Part shown: one piece after another, positions 42,910 to 53,200 of the stretch
How the letters are laid out: each line of letters begins with the position of its first letter
How positions within the stretch are numbered: the stretch's first letter is position 1
Assembly: GCF_021533195.1 (NCBI RefSeq)
Contig: NZ_JAJNKB010000001.1
Span: 496,001-560,000, forward strand
Length of the DNA stretch: 64,000 nt
Direction of reading: 5' to 3'
Source of the DNA: Portibacter marinus
GTDB taxonomy: Bacteria; Bacteroidota; Bacteroidia; Chitinophagales; Saprospiraceae
The notes under the pieces: model-generated
What the model was told of the DNA's origin: nothing
The model's database searches: none
What the model saw: only the letters and a program-made list of their open reading frames with translations
Made by a program: the position numbers and the translations under genes

Positions 42910-43740
42910 CTATTGATTTTTAAGCAACTTATAAACACCAATTACTTCCTTCGCTTCTTTAACGTCGTGCACCCTCAGTAAATTGGCACCCAATTCAAGT
43001 GCTTTTAAATGTAACGCAGAAGTAGCGTTTAAAGATTCCGAAGAATCAATATTCAAGGGTTTGTAAATCATTGATTTTCGGGACACCCCCACTAAAATTG
43101 GACACTCAAGAATTTTAAAAACCTCAATGTGATTGAACAGCTCGTAGTTTTGTTTGACCGTCTTTCCAAAGCCAAAACCCGGATCTATGATAACATCATT
43201 GACTCCACAATCTCTCAATAGTCGTAACTTCTTGATGAAGAATTGCAAGACTTCAGATGTGACATCTTCATAGCTTGGATGATTCTGCATATCTGTCGGA
43301 GTACCTTTCATATGCATTAATACATAAGGCGTTTTGGTTTCCGAAATGACGTCCAAGAGCTGTTGATCCAATTCAAAAGCACTGATATCATTCAGGATAC
43401 CCGCACCCATTTCGATGGCTTTTCTGGCGACAAAGCTGTGATAGGTATCTATTGAAATAGGAATCTCAGGAAAATTATGTATCACTTCCCTTAATGTGGG
43501 CTCTAATTCACTCCATTCTTCCTCTGCCTCCTTCAGCTCTGCACCAGGCCGGGAAGAAGCAGCACCAATGTCAATGATATCCACGCCTTCACTTTGCATT
43601 TCACCCACCATCTCCATGGCTGCGTCAATGGACTGTACCCGAGATGCGCGATAAAACGAATCTGTGGTGACATTGACCACACCCATTATCTTGGGGTAAT
43701 CGAATGACAGGAGCCTACCGTGGATGTTGATTGATTTCAT
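42910..43740 (-). CDS. folP: Dihydropteroate synthase
   Basis: 276 residues. It joins p-aminobenzoate and dihydropterin pyrophosphate in folate synthesis. Signatures: IMGVVNVTTDSFYRAS, DIGAASSRPGA, the pterin-binding IDTYHS, MHMKGTP and DPGFGFGKT, and the closing RVHDVKEA. In the first motif the Pro of NxTPDSF is Thr25, a minor variant. It is cytoplasmic and the first gene before the tamB-like gene (27 bp). The upstream 276-bp divergent region with the M23 gene contains a palindrome. Confidence 0.95.
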   Translation of the reverse strand: MKSINIHGRLLSFDYPKIMGVVNVTTDSFYRASRVQSIDAAMEMVGEMQSEGVDIIDIGAASSRPGAELKEAEEEWSELEPTLREVIHNFPEIPISIDTYHSFVARKAIEMGAGILNDISAFELDQQLLDVISETKTPYVLMHMKGTPTDMQNHPSYEDVTSEVLQFFIKKLRLLRDCGVNDVIIDPGFGFGKTVKQNYELFNHIEVFKILECPILVGVSRKSMIYKPLNIDSSESLNATSALHLKALELGANLLRVHDVKEAKEVIGVYKLLKNQ

Positions 43741-43788
43741 GCAGTGTGCGAATTTAAATAAAATATTGCAGTAATGAAGTAGGGTGAA

Positions 43789-43808
43789 AATGACACTTAG
43801 CTGTCATT
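43789..43808. promoter_or_regulatory. Palindrome in the folP/M23 divergent region
   Basis: AATGACA (43789-43795) and TGTCATT (43802-43808) form a perfect 7-bp dyad around 6 nt. It lies 49 bp upstream of folP, where a repressor could bind. The evidence is symmetry only. Confidence 0.35.
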
Positions 43809-43845
43809 AAGTAGTTGTGAATAAGATCATAACACCAAAACAATA

Positions 43846-43951
43846 TTGCGCTAAGTATAATGTTCATTGCTATATTTGCGTTCAATAAACGGTTCTAGAC
43901 TCAGAAAAACAAATTATAAATAATTATCATATATATAATGCTTTATATTTG
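43846..43951 (+). promoter_or_regulatory. Candidate promoters of the M23 peptidase gene
   Basis: TATATTTG occurs at 43871-43878, with TTG 22 bp upstream (43846-43848), and again at 43944-43951 without a good -33. Both match TAnnTTTG. The second is 65 bp before the GTG start. Which one is used is open. Confidence 0.4.
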
Positions 43952-44016
43952 TTATTTGTGTTGAAAAACTTAAATTTATCGCTGTAAGAGCAGCAGCCTA
44001 TTAAAAAACGGATGGA

Positions 44017-45333
44017 GTGAGCAATATCAATAAGAAAAGAAAAACCTTCTACAATCTGGTAGGTGCCCTGATCATTTTGGGTACTCTTATCACAGCCTAC
44101 AATTTTATAGATCTTGATCAAGTGATAGAAAGTGAGCCCGTCACACCTGAAGAAATGATAACTTCAGAGTCTTTAAAATATGGCTTCGATGAACAATTGT
44201 ATACCGTAGAGGACCATGTTTTGTTTCCCAATCAATTCCTTGCAGATATTTTAATGGGGTATGATATTCCACTGCCTAAAATCTTCGAACTGGAAAATAA
44301 GGCCAAGGATGTTTTTAGCGTCAGAAACATTCGAGCTGGGAAGAAATATGCTATTGTGCGAAGCGATAGCTGCTCAGCTGCTGAATACTTTGTTTATGAG
44401 CCCGATCCATTTCGGTACGTGGTTTACGATTTAAGAGACAGTGTTGATGTTCAGATCGTTGAACGAGAGGTGACCACTTCCGTGGAAACAACTGCTGGTA
44501 TTGTACAGTCTTCTCTTTGGCTGTCTATGAAAGAACAAGGTCTCAGTCCTATGTTGATCGAGAAAATGGAAGATGCGCTGGCCTGGTCCATTGATTTTTA
44601 TCATATTCAGGACGGCGATCGATACAAACTCATGTTTGAAAGAAAGTATATAGAAGGTGATCCGGTGGGAATTGGCAGATTACTGGGTGCTTACTACAAG
44701 AATTCTGACAATGAGTACTATGCTGTCTATTTTGAAAATGACGAGTATTCAGGTTTTTATGATTTGGAGGGTCGTCCTACTAAGAAAGGGTTTTTAAAAT
44801 CCCCGGTCAAAGCCTCAAGAATAAGCAGCAGCTTCAACATGAATAGATTACATCCGATCTTAAAGCGTAGAAAACCGCATTTAGGAACGGATTATGCGGC
44901 ACCATATGGTACTCCTATCCTTGCGGTCGGAAATGGTGTGGTAACCAAAGCTGGATATACAAAGGGCAATGGCAAATACGTTAAGATCAAGCATGATAAG
45001 ACTTATTCAACCCAATATTTGCACATGCAAAGATTCGCAGCCGGGATTAAACCAGGTGTTCATGTAAAGCAAGGGCAAGTAATAGGACATGTTGGATCCA
45101 CAGGTCTTGCAACGGGACCTCATGTGTGTTTCCGATTCTGGAAAAATGGCAGACAGGTTAATCACCTGAAAGAAAATTTTCCTCCTCCTGAACCTATGCC
45201 AAAAGAACAACTTCCTGAATTTTTCGAAACCCGAGATCACATTATTGAGCAGTTGGACCACGTTCACTTCAAAGATGAATCTCAGATTTCAGAGAATCAG
45301 CCCGAAACGACTGTTATTAAACTTCGTTCTTAG
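44017..45333 (+). CDS. M23 (LytM-type) peptidase with HxC variant of the active site
   Basis: 438 residues from GTG 44017; an ATG at 44012 meets a stop in its frame. One N-terminal transmembrane helix (FYNLVGALIILGTLITAY), an extracytoplasmic linker with OapA/LysM-like flavour, and a C-terminal M23 domain: His288 and Asp292 in HLGTDYAAP, LHMQRFAAG and GPHVCFRF. The last motif is normally HxH; here it is His369-Val-Cys371, replacing a zinc-binding His by Cys. Bacteroidota paralogues with the same HVC/HLC change exist from memory, so it may be active with a Cys ligand or be a regulator of amidases. It converges on the histidine kinase gene. Confidence 0.88.
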   Translation: MSNINKKRKTFYNLVGALIILGTLITAYNFIDLDQVIESEPVTPEEMITSESLKYGFDEQLYTVEDHVLFPNQFLADILMGYDIPLPKIFELENKAKDVFSVRNIRAGKKYAIVRSDSCSAAEYFVYEPDPFRYVVYDLRDSVDVQIVEREVTTSVETTAGIVQSSLWLSMKEQGLSPMLIEKMEDALAWSIDFYHIQDGDRYKLMFERKYIEGDPVGIGRLLGAYYKNSDNEYYAVYFENDEYSGFYDLEGRPTKKGFLKSPVKASRISSSFNMNRLHPILKRRKPHLGTDYAAPYGTPILAVGNGVVTKAGYTKGNGKYVKIKHDKTYSTQYLHMQRFAAGIKPGVHVKQGQVIGHVGSTGLATGPHVCFRFWKNGRQVNHLKENFPPPEPMPKEQLPEFFETRDHIIEQLDHVHFKDESQISENQPETTVIKLRS

Positions 45334-45385
45334 TACAACACCTACTTTAGTCCTGACCACTTATGTGGGCCCTCTTCCTACTTAC

Positions 45386-46438
45386 TTAAGCTTTTGCAAT
45401 GGTAAAGCCGAAGGTAGATCCTTCACCTTGCTTACTTCTGACATTAATGGTTTGATTATGTGCTTCTACGATGTGTTTGACAATAGCAAGACCTAAGCCG
45501 GAACCACCAACATCCCTGGATCTTGATTTATCGACTCTATAAAACCTGTCAAAAAGATGATTCAGGTGTTTTTGTTGTATGCCGATCCCGTTGTCACTTA
45601 CTTCGACCAAAATATATTCTTCGAGATCAAAAAACTCAATATTTGTTGTTCCCTTCTCTCTTCCATATTTAATGGAATTAAAAATGAGGTTGTTATACAC
45701 CTGACGAAACTTCTCTCGATCTCCTTTCACTTGAAAATTAGGTGCCTTGGTATCATATTTTAACTTGATCCCCTTTTGTTTGGCTTGCACTTCAAGGTCC
45801 ATAATCACCTCGTAAGTCAATTTCTTAAGATCAAAAACTTCAACTTCCAATGTATCACTTCCTGACTCTAATTTAGATATGACCTCCAGATCTTCTACAA
45901 TAGTGATGAGTCGATCCACATTTATAGCAGCCCGATTCAAGAATCTTACATTCACGTTCTTGTCTTCCAATCCCCCTTCAAGGAGGGTATGAATGTATCC
46001 TTGAATGGTAAAAATCGGTGTTTTTAATTCATGGGATATGTTTCCCACAAATTCCTTTCTATACTTTTCCAGTTCTTTTAAGTTCTTAATTTCTTCCTCT
46101 GTAAGATTGGCCCATTTTTTAACATCCGACTCTACGGATTTCCAAACATTCCCAGAAATCAAACTACTCTCGTTTTTAATATCGGACGATTTGCCAAATT
46201 TAGATTGTTGGATAATATTATAAATCAATCTTATTTTTTTAATCAGGTAGGTCACTATGAAGAATCGAACGATCAGATAGCAAATGATTAAACTTCCTAA
46301 CCCTGAAACAACGAGCAATAGTACATTTAGCTCCAAGCCATTGATTAATGTAAAAACAACCTGAATGGCAACATTAAAAAGTGAAACAAAGACAGCGATA
46401 TATATCGTGAGCGCTCTGGGGGAGAGATTCCTAAACAT
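45386..46438 (-). CDS. PhoR-like sensor histidine kinase
   Basis: 350 residues. Two transmembrane helices (about 10-32 and 38-60) with almost no loop between them, so it lacks an extracellular sensor domain. A cytoplasmic helical linker leads to the HisKA domain with phospho-acceptor His136 in NISHELKTP, then the HATPase_c domain: N box NLIFNSIKYG, G1 VSDNGIGI, DRFYRVDKSRS and G2 GGSGLGLAIVKHIV. It starts at the stop of the response regulator (1-bp TAATG overlap). The kinase should phosphorylate that regulator; the signal is probably intracellular or membrane-derived. Confidence 0.93.
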   Translation of the reverse strand: MFRNLSPRALTIYIAVFVSLFNVAIQVVFTLINGLELNVLLLVVSGLGSLIICYLIVRFFIVTYLIKKIRLIYNIIQQSKFGKSSDIKNESSLISGNVWKSVESDVKKWANLTEEEIKNLKELEKYRKEFVGNISHELKTPIFTIQGYIHTLLEGGLEDKNVNVRFLNRAAINVDRLITIVEDLEVISKLESGSDTLEVEVFDLKKLTYEVIMDLEVQAKQKGIKLKYDTKAPNFQVKGDREKFRQVYNNLIFNSIKYGREKGTTNIEFFDLEEYILVEVSDNGIGIQQKHLNHLFDRFYRVDKSRSRDVGGSGLGLAIVKHIVEAHNQTINVRSKQGEGSTFGFTIAKA

Positions 46439-47118
46439 TAAAATTCGAATTTATACCCCACCCCTTTGAGCGTTTTGAAAAATTCAGGCCCTATTTTCTC
46501 TCGTAATTTCCTTATATGGACATCGATGGTTCTATCGCCCACGACTACTCCCCTGCCCCAAACCTTCTGTAAAATTTCTTCTCTTTTAAAAACTTTACCC
46601 GGACTGGAAGTAAGGAGCATCAGTAGTTCAAATTCCTTCTTAGCCATCTTTACCTTTTGACCGTGAATTCTAATATTGTATTTTTCAGTATTGATTAAAA
46701 GAGGACCGAATTTAAATTTTGTTTTAATCTTCTTCGTTTTCTTTTCATTTCTGCGTAACAATGCTTTCACCCTACTATTAAATACTTTAGGTTTTATGGG
46801 CTTTACAATAAAATCATCTCCGCCGGCTTCAAGAGCAGAAATCTGAGTAAAATCCTCACTTCTAGCCGTTAAAAAAGCAATCACAGTGTCCGAAAACTCA
46901 GGTTTCTCCCGCAACTGATAGCATACTTCCACCCCATCCATTTCAGGCATCATGATGTCAAGCAGTATCAAATCAGGAGAGAAATCAACTGCTTTTTCCA
47001 ATGCTTCCTTGCCATTAGAAGCGGTCATGATTTTGTATTTTTCCTTCTCCAGATTATAACTTAACATTTCTAAGATGTCTGGTTCATCATCTACTAGAAG
47101 TATTCTGGATTTTCCCAT
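46438..47118 (-). CDS. OmpR/PhoB-family response regulator
   Basis: 226 residues. Receiver domain with the acidic pair Asp10-Asp11, phospho-acceptor Asp54 (ILLDIMMPEMDG), Thr/Ser switch FLTARSE and Lys in IVKPIKPK. The winged-helix DNA-binding domain (about 130-226) ends with VWGRGVVVGDRTIDVHIRKLREKIG, typical of PhoB-like regulators. It lies 4 bp after the DUF4296 gene and overlaps the kinase, so the pair is co-expressed with the sixA-like gene. Targets are unknown. Confidence 0.94.
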   Translation of the reverse strand: MGKSRILLVDDEPDILEMLSYNLEKEKYKIMTASNGKEALEKAVDFSPDLILLDIMMPEMDGVEVCYQLREKPEFSDTVIAFLTARSEDFTQISALEAGGDDFIVKPIKPKVFNSRVKALLRRNEKKTKKIKTKFKFGPLLINTEKYNIRIHGQKVKMAKKEFELLMLLTSSPGKVFKREEILQKVWGRGVVVGDRTIDVHIRKLREKIGPEFFKTLKGVGYKFEF

Positions 47119-47122
47119 TGGT

Positions 47123-47482
47123 TTAGTTTTGTTTAGGAGGTATTTGCATATTATCTTGCTTAGACTCCTTTTCTATATCCTGCAAAATATCAATCACTAA
47201 AGTATAAACTTCTGATTGCCTTGTCCGGTCTTGCATCAATAATTCAACTTCTTTCTTTATCGTTTCTTTGGGCACATCGTGAATAACGGAAAGTTTCTCT
47301 ATAAAAACTTCACTTAAGCTATCCTGAAAAGATTCATTATACCGCTCTAAAGCTAATTCTGAAATGTGCATATCCGCAATGATTTTCGCTAATTTTTCGT
47401 CACTGAGTTCACTTTTGCCACTTTGACATGAGATCATTAAAACAAAAAAAGAATTAACGACTATACTTCTTAGGATATTCAA
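47123..47482 (-). CDS. DUF4296 lipoprotein
   Basis: 119 residues. Lipoprotein signal (MNILRSIVVNSFFVLMISC) and then the DUF4296 pattern LAKIIADMHISELALERYNE and FIEKLSVIHDVPKETIKKEVELLMQD. The family is restricted to Bacteroidota and of unknown role; it is helical and likely tethered to a membrane in the periplasm. It overlaps the sixA-like gene by 29 bp and precedes the PhoB-like regulator by 4 bp, so it may take part in signalling by that system (inference). Confidence 0.85.
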   Translation of the reverse strand: MNILRSIVVNSFFVLMISCQSGKSELSDEKLAKIIADMHISELALERYNESFQDSLSEVFIEKLSVIHDVPKETIKKEVELLMQDRTRQSEVYTLVIDILQDIEKESKQDNMQIPPKQN

Positions 47483-47951
47483 ATGCGATTATTTTAGAAT
47501 TTTCATTATTTAATGCTGCCCAATCCTTAACGTTACTTTCCACCAAGGTCATGCCACATGTGGGTACATTTTCCACGTCATACATGCCGAAATATTCTGC
47601 GATATAGGTCATTCCAGGATTATGTGCAAAAAGCAATACTGTATTCCATTCTGCTGGCAAACTCTGCACATGATCCATGATCGTACTTAGTGAACTATGA
47701 TACAATGCGCGCTCTGATATCACCTGCTGTTCATTTAAACCAAAAGCATCGATAAAAAATTCAGCCGTTTGGTTTGTACGCCTGGAAGGACTTTTGATTA
47801 TACCATCCACTTCAGGTATAATATCCTTTAATTTATTAGCCATTATTGGAGCATCTCTTCTACCTCTGTCATTCAATGGTCGGTCAAAATCAGTACTTGC
47901 CCCCGAGTTCCATGAAGACTTAGCATGCCTTATAAATATAATTTTTTTCAC
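47454..47951 (-). CDS. SixA-like histidine phosphatase
   Basis: 165-residue histidine phosphatase (phosphoglycerate mutase fold). The catalytic motif RHAKSSW has nucleophile His9; NDRGRRDAPIMA and LFAHNPGMTYIAEYF carry the second Arg and catalytic His. In E. coli SixA dephosphorylates phospho-His proteins of the phosphotransfer type; here the operon with a kinase/regulator pair makes a role in tuning phosphorelay plausible. Minus-strand TATCTTTG (47998-47991) is a candidate -7 box 40 bp before the start. Confidence 0.88.
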   Translation of the reverse strand: MKKIIFIRHAKSSWNSGASTDFDRPLNDRGRRDAPIMANKLKDIIPEVDGIIKSPSRRTNQTAEFFIDAFGLNEQQVISERALYHSSLSTIMDHVQSLPAEWNTVLLFAHNPGMTYIAEYFGMYDVENVPTCGMTLVESNVKDWAALNNENSKIIAFEYPKKYSR

Positions 47952-48074
47952 AATATGTACGCTCGTTATTGCCTTTGGTATATAAGATCACAAAGATAAA
48001 ATAAAAAAAGTGATCTTTATGCTTCCGCTATCACCGAAAGGCTGTATTTTTAATGTTCTCACTTAAGTTTTAAT

Positions 48075-49736
48075 ATGGCTTTTTTACTAGAAAATTTTGA
48101 TTTACACATTTCTCCTGAGTTGATAGCCCAAGGACAGAAACTCTATGAGAAAAATGCTGTGATTCATAAGGAAGAAGTCGAAAAGAATTTGTGGTCCTTC
48201 GAAGTGAGGGAGCGGAAAGTATATGAGATCGAAATTCTTGTATCTCCCAAAAAAGTCCTGAATTATTCTTGTGACTGTTCTAAATTTAAAGCCAATCAGG
48301 AATGCAAACATATCGCTTCCGCACTTTTTGATTTGAGGATGGCGAAAACTAAACCCATTACCAGAGGTCCTCAGGTAGTCAGATCAGTCCCAAAAAAATT
48401 GAGCATTCCGAATCTGCTCAATCAAATTGAACCAGATGACTTAAAAGTATTCATCAGAAATTATTCCAGAAAGAATAAAAAGTTTTCGACGGCCTTAAAG
48501 GCGAGCTTTGCTAGAAAAGTAGATATTGAAAATAATGAAGAAAAATATGAAGGCATTCTAAACAGCATCATTAAACCTGCAACCGAGGTTGATCATAAAA
48601 TTTCACATCAAAGAATCCGACAATTTATATCTGTTGCAGATAAGTTTGATGCACAATTTGAAGATTCTATTTCACTCAAACAGTATACGGAAGCATTTTA
48701 TATCATCAAAGCATTACTTAGCAAAGTCTCTTATGTGAATCATTGGACTGCAAGTGAGCATGAAGAAATACTCGACAAGGTAAGACATTTTCACAAGCAG
48801 TTTAGGCTGCTATTGGATATGCCAATTGCACCGTCTCTTCGTCGCAGCATTATTGATTTCGGGTCAGAACTAGCAGGTAGGTCTTACTATCATGTTACCC
48901 ACGCAGAGCATAATCTGCTATTAATTTTACTCGATCCAGCTGGACTTCAGAGCAAGCGATCGAGACTTCAAGAGATTTTAATGTCGAAGTTAAATTCAGT
49001 GCTATTACATGATGGAGAACTTCAAAAATTGTGGATCATTCGTCAATATTATATCGAAAAAAATATTGACTTGAAAAAGACCACGGCTCCGGTTCTGAGT
49101 AGCCAAGCAGTTTACAGTATCGTGGATCGTCTTATGGAATTTAAGGCTTATAAAGGCTTGAAAAATTTCATAGAATTATTCGAGGTCAATGGGCATTTAA
49201 AGGATTCTTACTTGTCTAAATCATACATGAAGCTACTTTTGAAAATTGGGGATCAAGATGAAGTGATTGCTCACGCTCACGCTGGTTTATTCCTTTTCAA
49301 AGACATATTTTACTACCGGACTGTTCAACGCAAATTTCCTGAAAGCAGCTCGAACTTCTTTGAGAATATTCAGGAAAAAATTGCAAGTAAAAGATCTTTC
49401 GAATATCAATCTTTATATCTGGATTTGCTGGCTCATGATGAACGTACAGCAGAGTTGATAGACTATTTAATCGACAGCAGATATGCATTAAGACACATCT
49501 ATGACAGAGCCGCATTTATCAAAAGAAATAGCAATCAATTATCCAAAGTTCTAATCAGATTATCTGATCAATATCTAAGTGAATATCTTGGAAAGGAAAG
49601 TTCAAATGAAATGCGCAAACTTCTGGTTTTTCTGAGAAAGAACAATTGGGAAAAGGAACTGAACACTTTACAACGCCACCTTTTAAAGGATTATGAAGAT
49701 CGGCAAAGTTTACAAACAGAAATACAAGACTTTTAA
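48075..49736 (+). CDS. SWIM zinc-finger protein
   Basis: 553 residues. An N-terminal SWIM motif CxCx8CxH is made by Cys66, Cys68, Cys77 and His79 (SCDCSKFKANQECKHIA). The rest is helical with TPR/solenoid-like character and no SNF2 helicase domain; in many genomes such SWIM proteins are encoded next to or fused with a SWI2/SNF2 helicase, which is not seen here. It may bind DNA or proteins. It is divergent from the sixA-like gene, and the YfiT-type gene follows after one base. Confidence 0.82.
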   Translation: MAFLLENFDLHISPELIAQGQKLYEKNAVIHKEEVEKNLWSFEVRERKVYEIEILVSPKKVLNYSCDCSKFKANQECKHIASALFDLRMAKTKPITRGPQVVRSVPKKLSIPNLLNQIEPDDLKVFIRNYSRKNKKFSTALKASFARKVDIENNEEKYEGILNSIIKPATEVDHKISHQRIRQFISVADKFDAQFEDSISLKQYTEAFYIIKALLSKVSYVNHWTASEHEEILDKVRHFHKQFRLLLDMPIAPSLRRSIIDFGSELAGRSYYHVTHAEHNLLLILLDPAGLQSKRSRLQEILMSKLNSVLLHDGELQKLWIIRQYYIEKNIDLKKTTAPVLSSQAVYSIVDRLMEFKAYKGLKNFIELFEVNGHLKDSYLSKSYMKLLLKIGDQDEVIAHAHAGLFLFKDIFYYRTVQRKFPESSSNFFENIQEKIASKRSFEYQSLYLDLLAHDERTAELIDYLIDSRYALRHIYDRAAFIKRNSNQLSKVLIRLSDQYLSEYLGKESSNEMRKLLVFLRKNNWEKELNTLQRHLLKDYEDRQSLQTEIQDF

Positions 49737-49737
49737 T

Positions 49738-50244
49738 ATGAGTACAGATAAACTTAGATATCCGATCGGAGTTCATGTGGTCAAACCCTTTACGCCAGAA
49801 AGCAAAAAAGAAGCCATTCAAACAATTGCAGCGTTTCCTAAAGAAGTAAGAAAAACCTGCGCCAGTTTGTCTGAAGAAGAATTAAATCGCCCTTACCGTC
49901 CTGGAGGATGGACCAAGCGACAAGTGGTTCATCATTGCGCAGACAGCCACATGAATGCTTACATCCGCTTTAAGTGGGCACTGACTGAGGATACTCCTAC
50001 GATTAAAGCATACAATGAAAAAGCTTGGGCTGAGCAACCAGACTACCAATCTTTTATAGGTCCGTCGATGCAATTGCTTGATGCACTTCATGAAAGATGG
50101 ACATTGGTACTTAGAAACATGACCGATGACGACTTTCAGAGGTCATATTATCACCCTGAAAGGAATGCCGAAACCAACCTTGGAGAAAATTTACTTCATT
50201 ATCAATGGCATTGCAAACACCATCTGGCACATATTCAGAGTTAG
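49738..50244 (+). CDS. YfiT-type (DinB-fold) bacillithiol transferase-like metal protein
   Basis: 168 residues from ATG 49738 (MSTDKLRYPIGVHV); a longer frame starts inside the SWIM gene. Family marks: LRYPIG, the metal-binding HHCADSHMNAYIRFK, the block LTEDTPTIKAYNEKAWAEQPD, and the C-terminal HCKHHLAHI with the last His ligands. The family binds a divalent metal and in Bacillus transfers bacillithiol to electrophiles. Some Bacteroidota are reported to make bacillithiol, so this role is possible here. It converges with sbcC, overlapping its end by 4 bp. Confidence 0.88.
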   Translation: MSTDKLRYPIGVHVVKPFTPESKKEAIQTIAAFPKEVRKTCASLSEEELNRPYRPGGWTKRQVVHHCADSHMNAYIRFKWALTEDTPTIKAYNEKAWAEQPDYQSFIGPSMQLLDALHERWTLVLRNMTDDDFQRSYYHPERNAETNLGENLLHYQWHCKHHLAHIQS

Positions 50245-53200
50245 CTCGTAATTTCAATCGTACTATAGCCCTGTGCGTTCTTCTTCAGTTGTATCTGGGT
50301 CGTTATTCTTTCTTTTAAAGCTTCTACGTGTGAAATGACGCCCACTATCTTTCTGCTTTCTGATTGGAGTGATTCAAGAGTGGACATCGCAACATCCAAG
50401 GTTTCCTGATCCAAAGTTCCAAAACCTTCATCAATGAACAAGCTCTCCAGCGCTATATTCTTAGATGCCATATCAGAAAGGCTTAAAGCAAGGGCTAAAC
50501 TGATGATAAACACCTCCCCACCTGATAAAGTGGTCACTGCACGCTCTATGTTTCCCTGGTAACGATCTATGATACTTAAAGTACCATCGTTCCCAGGCTT
50601 GTTTAGCAAATAACGATCTGTCAGGTCTTGCAGCCTACGATTCGCATGGGCCAGTAGATTTTTTAGTGTCAAACCTTGTGCAAAATTAGCAAAGACATCA
50701 CCCTTGGCAGATCCAATAAAATCTTTCAGCAAAGCCCATTTTTCATTTTCCTTTCTCAAATGTGAAATCCGTTTTTGTCGCTCCTGCACTTGATCTCTTT
50801 TGGTCGCTTCCTGCTTTAGCATAGCTTGAAACTCTCCCAAAGAGGCACTTATCTTGTCTCGTTCCATTTCGCTCATTGTCAATTCTTGTCTCAATTGTTC
50901 CAAATCTTCATACTGCTTAGTATCTCTCAAAATCACTTGATCCAATTCTTTTTCAATCGATTGCTTTTCTGCAGTCATCATCAACTTTCGCTCATGCGCC
51001 GACTTCAATTCAGACCTTATTTTTTCTGCTTCCTCTTTCGACAGAAGTAACTTTGCTAATTCTTCAACCTTATGTAATCCTCTCTCCTGAATCTCTGCAT
51101 TCAACTTCTTAGAAAGCTCAGATTTCTGCTTCTCGAAATTGACCATCGAACGTTTTCTATCTTCTATAAAAGCCTCAGCTTTATTGGACAAATTCACATG
51201 TTCCTGAATTTTCTGCTCAATTTTTTTCGATTCAACAGAGACCTGGTCGCCTTTAAATTTTGACTTCCGCTTTTGATCTAATTTCTTATAAGAATTAATG
51301 GTCACTCCTAGTTGATCATAAAGCGATATGATCTGATTAAGTAATTTCCAGTCCATTAAAGCAGAAAGCCCCTCTTCCTTTTTCAAAAGTAAAGCACGAA
51401 CCTCTTTTAAATATGTTTCTGGATCTTCGAAATCTTCTCTTAGATCTTCTCGAACTTTATCAAATTGGTTCGTCAAGTCCTTTAATTTTTTGCGAGATGC
51501 ATCGACCTGATCGGTATTCATTTTTAACCTGGCAATAAGCTGATTTATATTTCTAGAAAGCGTATTCCACTCTTGCTCTTGTACAGCAATACTTTTCTCT
51601 TTTTCTGAAATACGTTGAGATAACTCATCCTCTAATTGAAAATCGACATGATCGCTGTAAGGGTGTTCCAGAGAACCGCATAATGGGCAAGCTTCTCCAT
51701 CTTTCAGTTCTGAACGAAGCTTTTCCAAGCTTGCAATTTTTATGGCATCTTCTTTTTGCTTCATCAGAAGCTTCATCTCTTGCCTGAAAGAATTTAAAAG
51801 TGCTGATTGTTTGTCAAACAAATTTTGTAGAGAAGAAAGCTGCCTGGAATCTATCTCACTTGCCTTCTGATTTACATTGATATCAAGTTCCAGTTCTCTC
51901 ATGTTCTTTTCCAACTGAACCAACTTTTCCAACCGGGTGGTACGCTCGATCAATTTTTTGATCTCATGATGGACAGCCTGATGGTCATCTTCCTGGCTCA
52001 AACCAGCTTCAGAAAAAATGGTCTCTAATTTCACAAGATGTTCTAGAATTTGATTCTTAGCCTTAGTTGGATCTTTATCAAATTCAATATCTAAAGACAA
52101 GTCGGCGAGTTTTTGATTAATTTCAGTTCGCAAACGTTTGCCTTCTTGCAATGTGGCTTTTAGTTCATAATCATAGTCCTGTACTAATTTTTCGAAGTGC
52201 TCTTTTACGGAGACGTAGGTGTCTAGGTCCACTTGTTCATGAACAAATTCACTCATTTCTTTGAGTGCATCTTTCAACGCCAGTTGTGCTTTTGACAGCA
52301 TCATCTGTTGATCCTTAATAAATAATTCGCTTTCTCTGATTCCCTGCTCGGACTTTTGGAATAGCGCGATTTCCTTTGCAAGTTTAGAAACTTCATCGTG
52401 AACATGCAGTGCAGCTTTCTGTCCTTTAAGATCTGTTAATCGAGCCTCACACAGAGCCAGTTCACTTTCCACAACCTTTAACTTTTTGCGAAGAACCTGC
52501 TGTCGTTCCTTTGTTTGAACCAAAGATGAAGTGAAGGTAATTTTCTTATCAAGAGAGCGTTTATATTCTTTTGCTTCTGAAAGTTCCTGCTCTAAATGCT
52601 TTAAGGATTCCTGATCCATTAATTTCATTTCTCCTACCAGATCTTCTTCAAATCTTAATAATCTTTTGATCTCCTTTGCTTTTTCATACGCTTTGGATCC
52701 TAATTTGCGATAAATGTCGGTGCCCGTAAGTTTCTCAAGCATTTCACCTCGCTCATTCTTATCAGATTTTAGAAATCGCGCAAATTCACCCTGAGAAAGA
52801 ATAATCGATTTCACGAATTGATCGTAATTTAAACCGATGATCTCTGCATTTTTATCAGGCACTTGAGACTTCTTAATGTCAATGTAATTCCCTGAAGGAT
52901 CAATCAACGACATTTCATAATCTTTTAGATTTCCTGTACGAGCGACTTCTACAGACCACGTAGAAATATATTTTAATCCCTCTACCTCGTATTCGACTTC
53001 AGCAGAGGCTGATTGGGCATGATGAGTAATGACAGATCCTTGATCCAGAATGGCATTTTTTGAGACTTTACCGTGTCTGGGAATCCTATTGTAAAGTGCC
53101 AATGTTATGACATCTAGTATGGTCGATTTTCCAGAACCTGTCGGACCTGTTATGGCAAAAATAGCAGTGGATGAAAGAGGCTCTCTTTCGAATGAAATTT

